A stretch of 64,000 nt of DNA from Xanthostigma xanthostigma. Lineage: Eukaryota; Arthropoda; Insecta; Raphidioptera; Raphidiidae. The notes beneath the pieces were generated by a model. That model made no database searches and had not been told where the DNA came from. It was given only the letters and a program-made list of their open reading frames with translations. The translations under genes were made by a program, and so were the position numbers. This document shows, in pieces, positions 1-9,125 of this stretch (within the stretch, counting starts at the first letter, position 1; each line of letters begins with the position of its first letter). The DNA lies in the NCBI GenBank assembly GCA_963575645.1, contig OY754475.1, positions 4,650,001-4,714,000 of the forward strand. The letters run 5' to 3'.

Positions 1-59
1 CTGTGAAGGTTCATATCTGACGTTATCTAAGATAAAAATTAGCTCTCGCATGATGTGAA

Positions 60-245
60 ATATACAGTTACAAATGACTATATATTAGAATGATGAATTG
101 ACCTTACTGTGGAGTAATGTAACTCAGTCCGCCGCGATAGTGGAAAGATTCGGGGTTCGTATTCCGATGGTGACATTGTTTGAGACATAAATTTTTCTAA
201 TATAGACATGTAACAATGGGTGTTTCAACAATGTAGCAACAGAAG
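60..245 (+). repeat. tRNA-like interspersed repeat, copy 1
   Basis: This segment is repeated in reverse complement around 16860-17035. It contains a T-arm-like block near 151-172 (a GGGTTCG core with flanking stem) preceded by CTCAGTCCGCCGCGATAG, so it looks tRNA-derived. This copy lacks the terminal inverted repeats seen at the other one. No functional tRNA fold was found. Confidence 0.5.
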
Positions 246-784
246 CTATTCTTTAAAGTTATTAATTAGTAGTACGCACTATACCGTATTAAAATTCACA
301 TTTGTTGACAATAACCTTAGATTTATACAAAATATAGTTTTTATTGGAGTCCAACGTAAGCCAGAATTTTTTATCCGAAGCCGAGAAAAATTGAGTCAAT
401 ATTGCATTACAAAACCGTGCTCGTTTGATGGCAATAACAAACGAAAACGCGCGACTCGATTCGTTTGATTTCAGTTCTAGACGCAAAGTAACGTAGCAAA
501 CAGTCGTTTTCTCATTTTTACTATTCCAGCCCACAAGTGGGGAATGGTACTAGTTTAGGTCAAAATTCGCTTTTCAAAATTTTACAATATTTTTTTGTTT
601 TGAGGTACCCCTGAATCCAAAAAACATTTTTGGAAAAATTCTGTACGTCTGTTTGTCTGTGAGCACGATACAGGTCAAACGGATGAGCGAATTGCAACCT
701 TTTGAGAGGATGTTTAGTATGCAAATTTGAAGAGCCCTATTTTTTGGGGGGAAAATAGGCGCATACGCAGAAGAGATAATATAT
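246..784. other. No gene recognised
   Basis: AT-rich sequence with no coding or structural signal that I can support. Part of 560-620 (TTTTTTTGTTTTGAGGTACC and following) resembles 17940-17985, so some of it is probably old repeat. Confidence 0.4.
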
Positions 785-1177
785 GCTATAACGTTGTTTG
801 TTTATATAATAATAGTATACTTTTCATAACGTCTTACTATCCTACTAATTTTTTCAAGAAAGTTTCGTCAAATTTTTTTGTTCTAAACTTTATAGTTCTG
901 GAAATATTTTGAAAATAAAAAAAAATCAGCTGTTCTTTTGTTTTGTAGATCTGTCAGAAATAAACTAGTTAAGCATGCATGCTATAACGTTGTTTTTTAT
1001 CTAATAATAGTATACTTTTCATAACGTCTTAGATACTATTCTACTAATTTTTTCAAGAAAGTTTCGTCATTTTTTTTGTTCTAAACTTTATAGTTCTGGA
1101 AATATTTTGAAAATAAAATAAAATCAGCTGTTCTGTTGTTTTGTAGATCTGTCAGAAATAAACTAGTAAAGCATGCT
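785..1177. repeat. Tandem duplication, 196-bp unit x2
   Basis: The unit starting GCTATAACGTTGTTT at 785 starts again at 981. Both copies continue through ATAGTATACTTTTCATAACG, a TTTCAAGAAAGTTTCGTCA block, AAATCAGCTGTTCT and GATCTGTCAGAAATAAACTAG. They differ by a few substitutions and small indels. Confidence 0.85.
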
Positions 1178-1949
1178 TTGATTAATTTTTACATGTCGTG
1201 AAACATATTATGTAGGTAACCATGGCAACGAATAGCAAATGTCATACCGAATACTAGCCATTACCCGCGTCACCTCACGCGATATCAGAAATTGTATTTT
1301 CTTTATTGTACTATATCAAATGTCAACATTTTGAAGTTGGAATTGTCCCGTCTCCCAATTGGCTGGATGTTTTTTGATACAATTTTATGATATACGCTGT
1401 TCGTCGGATATAATATCCAATAAAAAGAATTATGGATCAAATTACAAATTCACTTTTTATTCACAGAAACTAAGTACGGTTACGAAAATAAAATTGCCAT
1501 TGTCCGCCGAAAAGAAACGGCACTAATTCAATGACGGTTAGAGCGAAACAGATAATACTATACTTGCGTGAGTGAAAAAGAGACAAAGTACACAAATCGT
1601 AAATAAACGTACACATATAATTATTTAACAAGTCCCAAACGCTGTGTTGTTGTGTATAAAAGTTTTCACATAAAAGGTTTAGCGAGAGTGGCGTCATAAT
1701 AATTTCGTACATCGGGCGCTACAAAAAAGAAAACACTTAAGTTTAGTGCTTGCAAAGTATTATAGGAACGCCGGCCTAAGTTTTGTCCTTAAACAGTCAT
1801 CGCAACCGACCGTATCGAGGGTTTCTGAACGCAGGGCATTTAATAAAAATATCTGCTTTCCTTGCACATAAAACGAGACCGTTTTTGCACTAGTGCCTAA
1901 AGTAAAATAAATGTGATGCGATTTTATCTCTGTCAGTTATAATAATAAT
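1178..1949. other. No gene recognised
   Basis: AT-rich, with stop codons in all frames at short intervals. The only obvious pattern is a short AAT microsatellite at 1940-1957, which also supplies the target site of the PLE copy that follows. Confidence 0.4.
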
Positions 1950-1964
1950 AATAATAACAATATT

Positions 1965-2183
1965 CAAATCTTTGATTAACGTCTGATTAGAACTCTTCAA
2001 TAAATAAAATTATCGACCAATTTTTCAGACAATATAAAGCGAATTAGAAATTAAATATTGTTTTTTTTATATTTTTTAGATCAGTTCTGAAGAAGATCCA
2101 AATCCGGATCGAAATTTTAATGTATTAGTTATATTTTTTGTTAATATATTGTCTGAAAAATTGGTCGATAATTTTATTTATTA
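1965..2183 (+). mobile_element. Non-autonomous Penelope-like element, copy A
   Basis: It is flanked by an exact 15-bp duplication, AATAATAACAATATT, at 1950-1964 and 2184-2198. The left end (AATCTTTGATTAACGTCTGA, then AATAAATAAAATTATCGACC) and the right end (GAAAAATTGGTCGATAATTT) match those of the GIY-YIG-bearing element at 6881-7716. The core CTGAAGAAGATCC...GGATCGAAA is at 2087-2116, with the last box degraded to GAAATT. At 219 bp it has no coding capacity and depends on a relative. Confidence 0.8.
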
Positions 2184-2271
2184 AATAATAACAATATTTC
2201 ACCTAACTATACTAAGTATAGATGTGAATAGTCAAATTAAAAGCTAACAATTTATCTGTTATAATAATAAT

Positions 2272-2681
2272 AATGCGTTTAACATCCGTTTCTCGACTTT
2301 ATGTCATAACAGACGCCATTCGCATCATAACTATTTTTTTTTCTACCACACTTTCCGTTATTTTCTACAATTTTTAAACTTCAACTTAATTAATAGCAAT
2401 GGGCGAATGAAGGAATTTTAGGACATTAGGATAACGTAGGCAAATATTGAGCATTGGAGTTTGACAAGTAATCGGCCATGGCCTTGAATAAGAAACCATC
2501 TTGATATTTATCTGGAATTATTGAGGGAAACCATAGAACAAGATGACCGGTACAGGAATTACCGTTTCTCGGCGAGAGGCAGTAGGAAAAAGTCCCAGCC
2601 ACATCTGCCCCCGCCGGGATTCGAAGCCGGTACCTCCCGAATGCGAGTCTAGTGCTCTCACCGCTACGCCACCCCACTCGG
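2272..2681 (-). mobile_element. tRNA-derived SINE, full copy
   Basis: On the minus strand the element opens with a tRNA-like head (2599-2681) carrying an A-box-like TGGCGTAGCGG and a B-box-like GGCTTCGAATCC. A unique body follows, then a 3' tail of TTATTATTATT-type repeats at about 2260-2271. A second copy at 46164-47082 matches over its whole length except for a pogo insertion. A truncated third copy lies at 4975-5255. Confidence 0.8.
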
Positions 2682-2689
2682 TATTTGTA

Positions 2690-3416
2690 TGTTATATGTA
2701 AGTATATTTAAATTGAATCTAACGCCCCAAAATGGTGGACGATTTACCTGATCTAGGAACTTCAATGTAGCGAATATGTCTCAACGTAGATAATTATTAT
2801 TTCGTATCGTTTGCCTAAGTTTTCTCTTTTCTTTTCTCGCAAGAAAATATAGATAGCACAGATGTCTACATTCACTATACAGTCAATTGTAATTTCTCCA
2901 CATCTGGCGGCGCGTAATTCTGACGACCGGCATTTGTTTTTGTGGCTTCACGCAATATTTTTTTATTTATGGCACTTTTGTTTTTGTCGTGAAAGTTTTT
3001 TGTTTTTGTTTTGTTTGATAAAACGGGATAATGTATATTAACCACGAATAGCCGATAAGGTTTTCTCAACTTCATTACGAAAGTTTTGTTTTTTACAAAA
3101 AGAAATAAATAAATCATTCGTCCGATTTTTATCGACATACTAATTTAGTTGTTTTACTTATAATATAACAATAAATTACACCTATTTATGATAAAAAAAA
3201 TGCAAAAGGTCGTTATTGGAAAAATTGAAAACATCACAAAAATATTTTGCTGTAACAGCGTGTTAATAGTTCTCATTCAATCATTTATTATTGGAATAAT
3301 GTCAGTACTCGAATTTTTGCAGATATACGTTATCGATAAATATGTTTAATAAATATAATTTTAGATAAATTTCAATTAAGTCTACCGTATCTTTCGATGT
3401 AATTATTAATTTAGAT
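2690..3416. other. No gene recognised
   Basis: AT-rich sequence without conserved reading frames, tRNA-like or inverted-repeat structure that I could find. An 87-codon minus-strand frame at 2875-3138 is low-complexity and not convincing as protein. Confidence 0.4.
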
Positions 3417-3417
3417 T

Positions 3418-4281
3418 ATATTAGCGGCTCGTCCCGGTTTCACCCGGGTGCAAAACTGTTCTGTAAATAATATATTGACCTACTCATCTGCACAGCAGAA
3501 CTATCAAAGTACATTGTTTTGATGTATCTCTAAAGATTTGGCCAGCGTTAGCCATGTACGAAAACAGTAACAAAACGTCGTCATAGTTCAGCCATTTTGT
3601 ACAAATTATATACACAAACCTTCTTCGTTTATCGCTCTTTTTTATAGTGAAAACCGTTTCAAAATCTGTTGTGTGGTTTAGAATAAGTAAGCGGAGAAAC
3701 AGATAGAGGCAGACATCGATTTTGTTTTTAGAGATAGAGATTTTGACAAAACACCGTCATAGTCCAGCCATTTTATACAAATTATATACACAAACCTTCT
3801 TCGTTTATCGCTCTTTCTATTATTAAAAACCGTTTCAAAATCTGGTGCGTGGTTTAGAAGAAGTAAGCGGAGAAACAGACAGAGGCAGACATCGATTTTG
3901 TTTTTAGAGAAAGAGATTTTGACACCATCATAGTCCAGCCATTTTATACAAAATATCTACAAATTATATACAGAAACCTTCCTCGTTTATCGCTCTTTCC
4001 GTTAGTGAAAACCGTTTAAAAATTTGTTGCGTGGCTTAGAAGAAGTAAGCGGAAAAACAGACACAGAAAGACATCGATTTTGTTTTTAATTTTGACAAAA
4101 CACCGTCATAGTCCAGCCATTTTATACAAAATATTTACAAATTATATACAGAAACCTTCTTCGTTTATCGCTCTTTCTATTAGTGAAAACCGTATGAAAA
4201 TCCGTTCGGTAGTTCTTGAGTTTATCGGATATAATGTTTATAGCGGTTTAGACTCGAACTTGGACGAGAGGATTTTGTGAC
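3418..4281 (+). repeat. Interspersed repeat with a four-copy ~175-bp tandem array
   Basis: A head TAGCGGCTCGTCCCGGTTTC at 3422 opens an interspersed family also seen at 21603 and 34624. After it, a block beginning CATAGTYCAGCCATTTT is repeated at about 3580, 3760, 3929 and 4105. Each copy carries AAACCTTCTTCGTTTATCGC and AAGTAAGCGGAGAAACAGA or close variants. The fourth diverges at its end (GTTCGGTAGTTCTTGAGTTT), like the fragment at 14214-14345. Confidence 0.8.
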
Positions 4282-4452
4282 AATCCGTAGAGAGATTTAA
4301 AAAAAAAATCCGAAAGCAACACACAATGATCCAGCTATCTTGCATCCGCTCTATTTCAATTCAAGACACGATCTCAGATATAAAACATCATTTCAACGGT
4401 TGATTTGTCAATGTCTCGTACTAAACTGACGCATATCTGCCCCGGCACTTAA

Positions 4453-4512
4453 GGCCCGCTGCACACGAGGCTGGAAACGCTGCTAGGAGTTCTGCTAGCC
4501 GGTAGACTGTTA
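4453..4512 (+). mobile_element. Truncated MITE end (GCTGCACACGAGGC family)
   Basis: GGCCCGCTGCACACGAGGCT followed by a CTGCTAG...CTGCTAGCC block matches the left end of the complete element at 8483-8898. The rest of the element is missing. Confidence 0.65.
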
Positions 4513-4627
4513 CTATTTCTTTACACGCTTTATATAAGTTTCACTTGTAAGTTTGTATGTATGCATGTTTGTTTGTAAACTCCGTTTTGAACTACAGCAA
4601 GTGGTTTATATAGTGGTATAAGTACAG

Positions 4628-4720
4628 TGACTAGCCGTGCGGTCTAAAGCACGGGTCTTCGCTGACGTCAACTCTCGGAATCACGGGTCGTGGGTTTTAA
4701 TCCCGTCCACGCCGAAAAAA
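4628..4720 (+). mobile_element. tRNA-like SINE head (class II, Leu/Ser type)
   Basis: TAGCCGTGCGGTCTAAAGC (A-box region), an extended variable segment and GGGTTTTAATCCC (B-box region) are spaced as in a long-variable-arm tRNA. An A-rich stretch follows. The B box has TTTTAAT where TTCGAAT is expected and no acceptor stem closes, so this is a retroposed derivative rather than a tRNA gene. Confidence 0.6.
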
Positions 4721-4735
4721 AATGTTTTATATCGA

Positions 4736-4934
4736 ACTAAAAAGTAAAAAATATTTTTTTTAAAATAAGCTTAAAACAATAATGAATAAAAAATACTACT
4801 ATTATTGTGAAAAAAGCGTGGGGCGCTCGATGTGGAACAAAGCGCCCCACGCTTTTTTCACAATAATGCTAGTATTTTTTATTCATTATTGTTTTAAGCT
4901 TATTTTAAAAAAAATATTTTTTACTTTTTAGTTC
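4736..4934. repeat. Fold-back palindrome, ~90-bp arms
   Basis: The arm starting CGAACTAAAAAGTAAAAAAT is answered by ATTTTTTACTTTTTAGTTCG. Near the centre GCGTGGGGCGC pairs with GCGCCCCACGC around a loop of about 16 nt (TCGATGTGGAACAAA). The arms differ only by small indels. It lies immediately after the SINE head and could be its body duplicated in inverse orientation. Confidence 0.8.
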
Positions 4935-4974
4935 GTTATAAAGCGTGTTTTTTAGTTTTTTTTAAACTATATTT

Positions 4975-5255
4975 TTTCTACCACACTTCCCGTTATTTTC
5001 TACAGTTTATAAACTTCAACTTAATTAATAGCGAATGAAGGAATTTTTAGGAAATCAGGATAAGGTAGGCAAATTTTGAGCATAGGAGTTGGACAGGTAA
5101 TCGGCCATGGCCTTGAATAAGGAACCGTCTCGATATTTATCTGGAATTGTTGAGGGAAACCATGGAAAACTACAACAAGATGGCCGGTACTAGAAATATC
5201 GTTTCTCGGACACATCTGCCCCCGCCGGGATTCGAACCCGGTACCTCCCGAATGC
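4975..5255 (-). mobile_element. tRNA-derived SINE, truncated copy
   Basis: Same family as 2272-2681: body (TTCCCGTTATTTTC, GGAAACCATGG, AGATGGCCGGTAC) and B box (minus-strand GGGTTCGAATCCCGG). The tRNA-like head stops at GAATGCA, where the A box should begin, and the upstream 3' tail portion is missing. Confidence 0.75.
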
Positions 5256-5770
5256 ATAGTTTTTAAGCATGGGACGGGTACGAACTACATTTTTTTATTG
5301 CTTTGCCGCTCCATTAAGCAAACAGCATTATAATTACTTTTGGTGCCTTACTATAGCGACATTACCTAGGATAATGGTAATTTCTGTTGTATTGACAACC
5401 ATAAAACAATGGTGGGCGAAGGGAAGCTCGACTTCACGGAGGAAAATGAAAAAAAAAAACACATTTAAGTCGTTTGAAAGCACGTAACTTCCGGTATAAA
5501 GTTCCATTAATTTCATAGCATAAAGCTGCGTAATTATCCCCTAATAATTTGTCACAAATTCAGCGTATATGATAAATTATGATACTGCGCTTACACCATA
5601 AAACACGTTACTTCCACCACCGTATGTACTGAAAAACTCGACAAGCACCAAGGTACATTTGAACAGCAGAGGTGTGCTCATACAAAAATGACGCCACTGA
5701 GCTAGTTTGGAACACACATCGATCTAAAACTATATATTAACACTTTAGAGGCCAATGTTATTTATTTTAA
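5256..5770. other. No gene recognised
   Basis: No gene. It contains one copy (5604-5621) of the CGTTACTTCCACCACC motif that is clustered at 38.6-39.5 kb. Confidence 0.4.
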
Positions 5771-5785
5771 ACATATTATTTTATT

Positions 5786-6297
5786 GGTAGAAGTTTTGTT
5801 CCAAAATATGTATTGAAGGAGGTTTATTTGGTTGAGGAACAATTGAAAATAAGCTTTACCAGTGTATCGCTTGTGGCCAACGTTTCGAAAAATATATTTT
5901 CATCATCAGGACCTCAATGCAAGTTAAGATGGTAAATTGTAAAAATAATTCTAGTATACATGATCATTTCTTATGAATTTCGACAAATTTTTTAAATTTA
6001 AAATTATCATAAAACAGTTTTCTTATAAAATTGTTCTGTCAATTGTTCAAACAATATTATTTGAACAATTGACAGAACAATTTTATAAGAAAACTGTTTT
6101 ATGATAATTTTAAATTTAAAAAATTTGTCGAAATTCATAAGAAATGATCATGTATACTAGAATTATTTTTACAATTTACCATCTTAACTTGCATTGAGGT
6201 CCTGATGATGAAAATATATTTTTCGAAACGTTGGCCACAAGCGATACACTGGTAAAGCTTATTTTCAATTGTTCCTCAACCAAATAAACCTCCTTCA
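5786..6297. mobile_element. Large palindromic element with PLE-like ends
   Basis: Exact 13-bp duplications ATATTATTTTATT sit at 5773-5785 and 6298-6310. Between them is a nearly perfect inverted repeat with arms of about 235 bp meeting near 6050-6060, plus a one-sided 26-bp tail (GGTAGAAGTTTTGTTCC and following) on the left. The right arm has CCTGATGATG, an AAAATATATTTTT stem-loop and CGAAACGTTGG at 6201-6234, mirrored at 5880-5911. This is the layout of the PLE copies in this window with unrelated sequence. Confidence 0.75.
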
Positions 6298-6310
6298 ATA
6301 TTATTTTATT

Positions 6311-6866
6311 ATTCCGATTTTATCGAGAGAACATTTTCCGTTCAGACTTTAGAACTGTGGAATACGCGACGATAACAACGTGATAATTCCTCGAACATGT
6401 CGGAGGACATGTTTCTCGGCAACATGTTCGCTCAACAAAGACAACGTTCGATGTTCGTTCCGTCTTCAGAACTGTTTTTCGCAAGCCCACTTTCTAGATA
6501 ACAGAGCATACCTCGATACCAGATACCATTCTGGAGGCATAAATTGTATCTTACGTAACACGTATGTTCATAAAAAAAGGCTTTCTTGCGTCTAAGTGCG
6601 TGATGAGACGGGGGCCGTTGGGGGTGGTGCCACCGAAACACAAACGGAGGTTTGTCTGTTGAGACAATAAGTTGTATCGATCATAGAGCGTCGACATGAA
6701 AACGCGTCTACTCAACGGTGACGCGATCAACAAAAAACACACGACTAAAAAAAAAAATAAGCGATCACAAATATTACAAAGAAAAACCTAAGGTTTCAAG
6801 ATTATCCAGTAGCGATTTTCCTTATCCGACACGTTAAACAAACAGGCTTACGTTTGATCACAAAAT
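6311..6866. other. No gene recognised
   Basis: No conserved reading frame or repeat recognised. Base composition is less AT-rich around 6380-6720. Three overlapping short frames there have no protein-like character that I can defend. Confidence 0.35.
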
Positions 6867-6880
6867 GAAAATTAAGCAAG

Positions 6881-7716
6881 TTCAAATCTTTGATTAACGT
6901 CTGATTAGAACTCGTCAATAAATAAAATTATCGACCAATTAACAAAATAATAATGTTGATTGTCCTTTTATAGTAATTCCATTTTTCGAAAGTATTTCAA
7001 TAAAATTTAGTTCATTTCTTAATAATTTAAATATAAAAACTGTTTTTAATGTTAATAATAAACTTGATAAAATTATTAAAAAGGGAAAAGATAAAATTAA
7101 TAAATTTCAAAAGCATAATGTTGTATATAAAATTAATTGTGAAAATTGTGCTAAGAATTATATTGGTCAAACAAAAAGAGCTCTTAAAACACGAATAAAA
7201 GAGCATCAAAATAATCACAAATTAATCCCTGACAAACATAATGTAATAACTAAACACAAATTAGAACTTGACCACAAAATTAATTGGGATAATATTAAAA
7301 TTTTAGATAATGAAACTAATTTTTTTAAAAGAAATATTTCGGAAATGTTACATATAAAATCAAATAAAAATTCTCTCAATGCTCAATTAGATACAGAAAA
7401 TTTAAGTAATATATATAATATTATATTGAAATAATTTTTGTTTTATTAATTTTTCTTTCTTTTTTAGGTACTCACAAATTATTATTTCCATGACTACTTA
7501 ATATAAAATTGTTTGTTATTATTTTTTCATTATTTTGAATTTCATAATTAATTTTGAAAAATTCTTTAAAAAGCGAATTATATTTAAATATTAATTATTT
7601 TTATATTTTTAGATCAATTCTGAAGAAGGTCCAAATCCGGATTGAAACGTTAATGTTAAATTTTATATTGTTTGTTAATATATTGTCTGAAAAATTGGTC
7701 GATAATTTTATTTATT
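6881..7716 (+). mobile_element. Penelope-like retroelement, 5'-truncated, with GIY-YIG frame
   Basis: The element is bracketed by 14-bp duplications GAAAATTAAGCAAG (6867-6880 and 7717-7730). Its left end (TTCAAATCTTTGATTAACGT, then AATAAATAAAATTATCGACC) breaks off after CCAATT and joins directly to the C-terminal part of a PLE protein, so the reverse transcriptase is missing. Its right end (CTGAAGAAG core at 7620, then GAAAAATTGGTCGATAATTT) defines the family to which copies at 1965, 11851, 26541 and 27677 belong. Confidence 0.85.
6943..7434 (+). CDS. PLE GIY-YIG endonuclease domain (partial ORF)
   Basis: An open frame of about 163 codons ends in TAA at 7432-7434 and has no start codon because the element is truncated. 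The first part (PFIVIPFFESISIKFSSFL, then TVFNVNNKLDKIIKK) resembles the linker after the reverse transcriptase in Penelope-like proteins. The GIY-YIG signature follows as VVYKI ... NYIGQTKRALKTRIKEHQ: VVY for GIY, YIG intact, catalytic Arg in KTRIKEH. A CENC cysteine pair sits between the two halves, as in PLEs, and the likely catalytic Glu is in NISEMLHIK. In this family the domain nicks target DNA for target-primed reverse transcription. The frame is intact despite the truncation, so the insertion may be fairly young. Confidence 0.85.
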   Translation, partial: QNNNVDCPFIVIPFFESISIKFSSFLNNLNIKTVFNVNNKLDKIIKKGKDKINKFQKHNVVYKINCENCAKNYIGQTKRALKTRIKEHQNNHKLIPDKHNVITKHKLELDHKINWDNIKILDNETNFFKRNISEMLHIKSNKNSLNAQLDTENLSNIYNIILK

Positions 7717-7890
7717 GAAAATTAAGCAAGAATATAACTTTTAAATATAGGTAATCTAGTTTGGGTTTGAATATAAGCTACGAGGAAAACTTCTTTAGAG
7801 TTATGAACTCGTTTTATCGATGCCTTTCTCTTGGATTTCCCCGCCGTTAAATTAATTCGCCTTTAATTTTGCAAGGTTTTCTTATACTGC

Positions 7891-8130
7891 CCTAAAAAGG
7901 CAAAGGGCAGTAAGTGACATTTGTTGAAAAATGAGTTCATACTGAAACCAACGACAGCAATAAGTGCTGCACCAATAATTTTATTGTCTTTAAAAAATGT
8001 TTCCCCCATGTTGTGGTTTCCATAATCTAAAATTCTGGACGGTCAATAAATTTTTAGTAAATCTTGATTTATTCAAATTCATAAGTTGGTCACTTACTGC
8101 CTTTTGCCTTTTTACGGCAGTAGGTATACT
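7891..8130. repeat. Inverted repeat, ~38-bp arms
   Basis: TATACTGCCCTAAAAAGGCA...CAGTAAGTGAC (7891-7926) is answered by GTCACTTACTGCC...CGGCAGTAGGTATA (8089-8130). MITE-like, with no convincing target duplication. Confidence 0.6.
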
Positions 8131-8285
8131 TCCCAGTGGGGACGTTATAGATACGTCGCTAAAGAAGTTTCACTTCAAAAAAGGGGGACGGTCACATAGG
8201 AAACGAATAAATTCATATATAAAATGTTTTAAACTATTAATAGACGCTTATAACATAAACCGTTTAGCCTCTATAATAGTATCTA

Positions 8286-8478
8286 GAGCAGTATTGTTTA
8301 GACTTTAGATCAAGATGGTAAGCCCATAGAGTTACGAATTATGGACTCGTCCGGCAAGAAAGACGCATGCCAAGTCGCCTGTTATGTGGCATGCGCTACC
8401 CCTTGAAACAGACTATGGACTCGTCCGCAAATTTAAACTCATGTATGACACCGTTGTCTTCTCTAAACAATACTGCTC
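8286..8478. repeat. Short inverted-repeat segment
   Basis: AGAGCAGTATTGTTTAGAC at 8286 is repeated inverted as TCTAAACAATACTGCTCT ending at 8478. GGACTCGTCCG occurs twice inside. The next MITE inserted at its right edge. Confidence 0.5.
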
Positions 8479-8482
8479 TTTA

Positions 8483-8898
8483 GGCCGCAGCACACGAGGC
8501 TAGAAACGCAGCTGGGACTTCTGCTGGCCGGTAAGCTCGGTACGAAACTGGAAATGACGCCACTGCGGGCTCGCCTGCTAGCTCACAAGATAGGTTTTAA
8601 AAATAGAACAGGGGATATTTTCCCTGCAAGGGAACCGATCAGGAAGCAGTATCTTGTCACGTGGGCACTTGGATCAAACGCCCACAAACCAACATGGCTT
8701 CGTTCTGCTCTCAGTAAGACAACAGACACGTTTTGATCTGTGTTTATATTCGAACTGTCACTGCACGCGCACCAGATCGATCCACAAAACAAGCTTGAAA
8801 AATAGTCTCGTGTGAAGCGAGCACATAACAGCGATCAAGAAAACCAGCGCTAGAAAACTAGTAGGCAAATCTAGCAGTGTGCCTCGTGTGCAGCGGCC
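8483..8898. mobile_element. MITE with GGCCGCTGCACACGAGGC-type TIRs and TTTA TSD
   Basis: Termini GGCCGCAGCACACGAGGC and GCCTCGTGTGCAGCGGCC are inverted, and TTTA flanks both sides (8479-8482, 8899-8902). The 416-bp interior is relatively GC-rich and has no credible ORF. A second copy lies at 57299-57688 and a truncated one at 4453. The superfamily is not assignable from the TIR alone. Confidence 0.75.
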
Positions 8899-8904
8899 TT
8901 TACT

Positions 8905-9125
8905 ATTATTATTTATTATTTATTTATTTATTTAAAGACATAAAAGCCAGTCGGCCATACAATGTCATATACATTACGACAATATATTTCGTGACGGAGA
9001 TCACCATCGAGTAGGCAATAATATAGAACACAGTAAAAACACGAGAAGTACAAAAAGAGCCAAAATGATACACGGCCTACAAGGAGCCTACTTCAGCACG
9101 TCTGGTGCCAATAAAAGACATCACA
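8905..9125 (-). mobile_element. Probable non-LTR retroposon 3' end
   Basis: On the minus strand the segment ends in GTCTTTAAATAAATAAATAA plus AAT repeats, the simple A-rich tail typical of LINE/SINE 3' ends. Upstream is non-coding 3'-UTR-like sequence. No reverse transcriptase residues are left. Confidence 0.45.

Noticed and set aside
2599-2681. Functional tRNA gene on the minus strand
   Set aside because: A and B boxes are present, but the acceptor and anticodon stems do not close and the same head occurs in other SINE copies.
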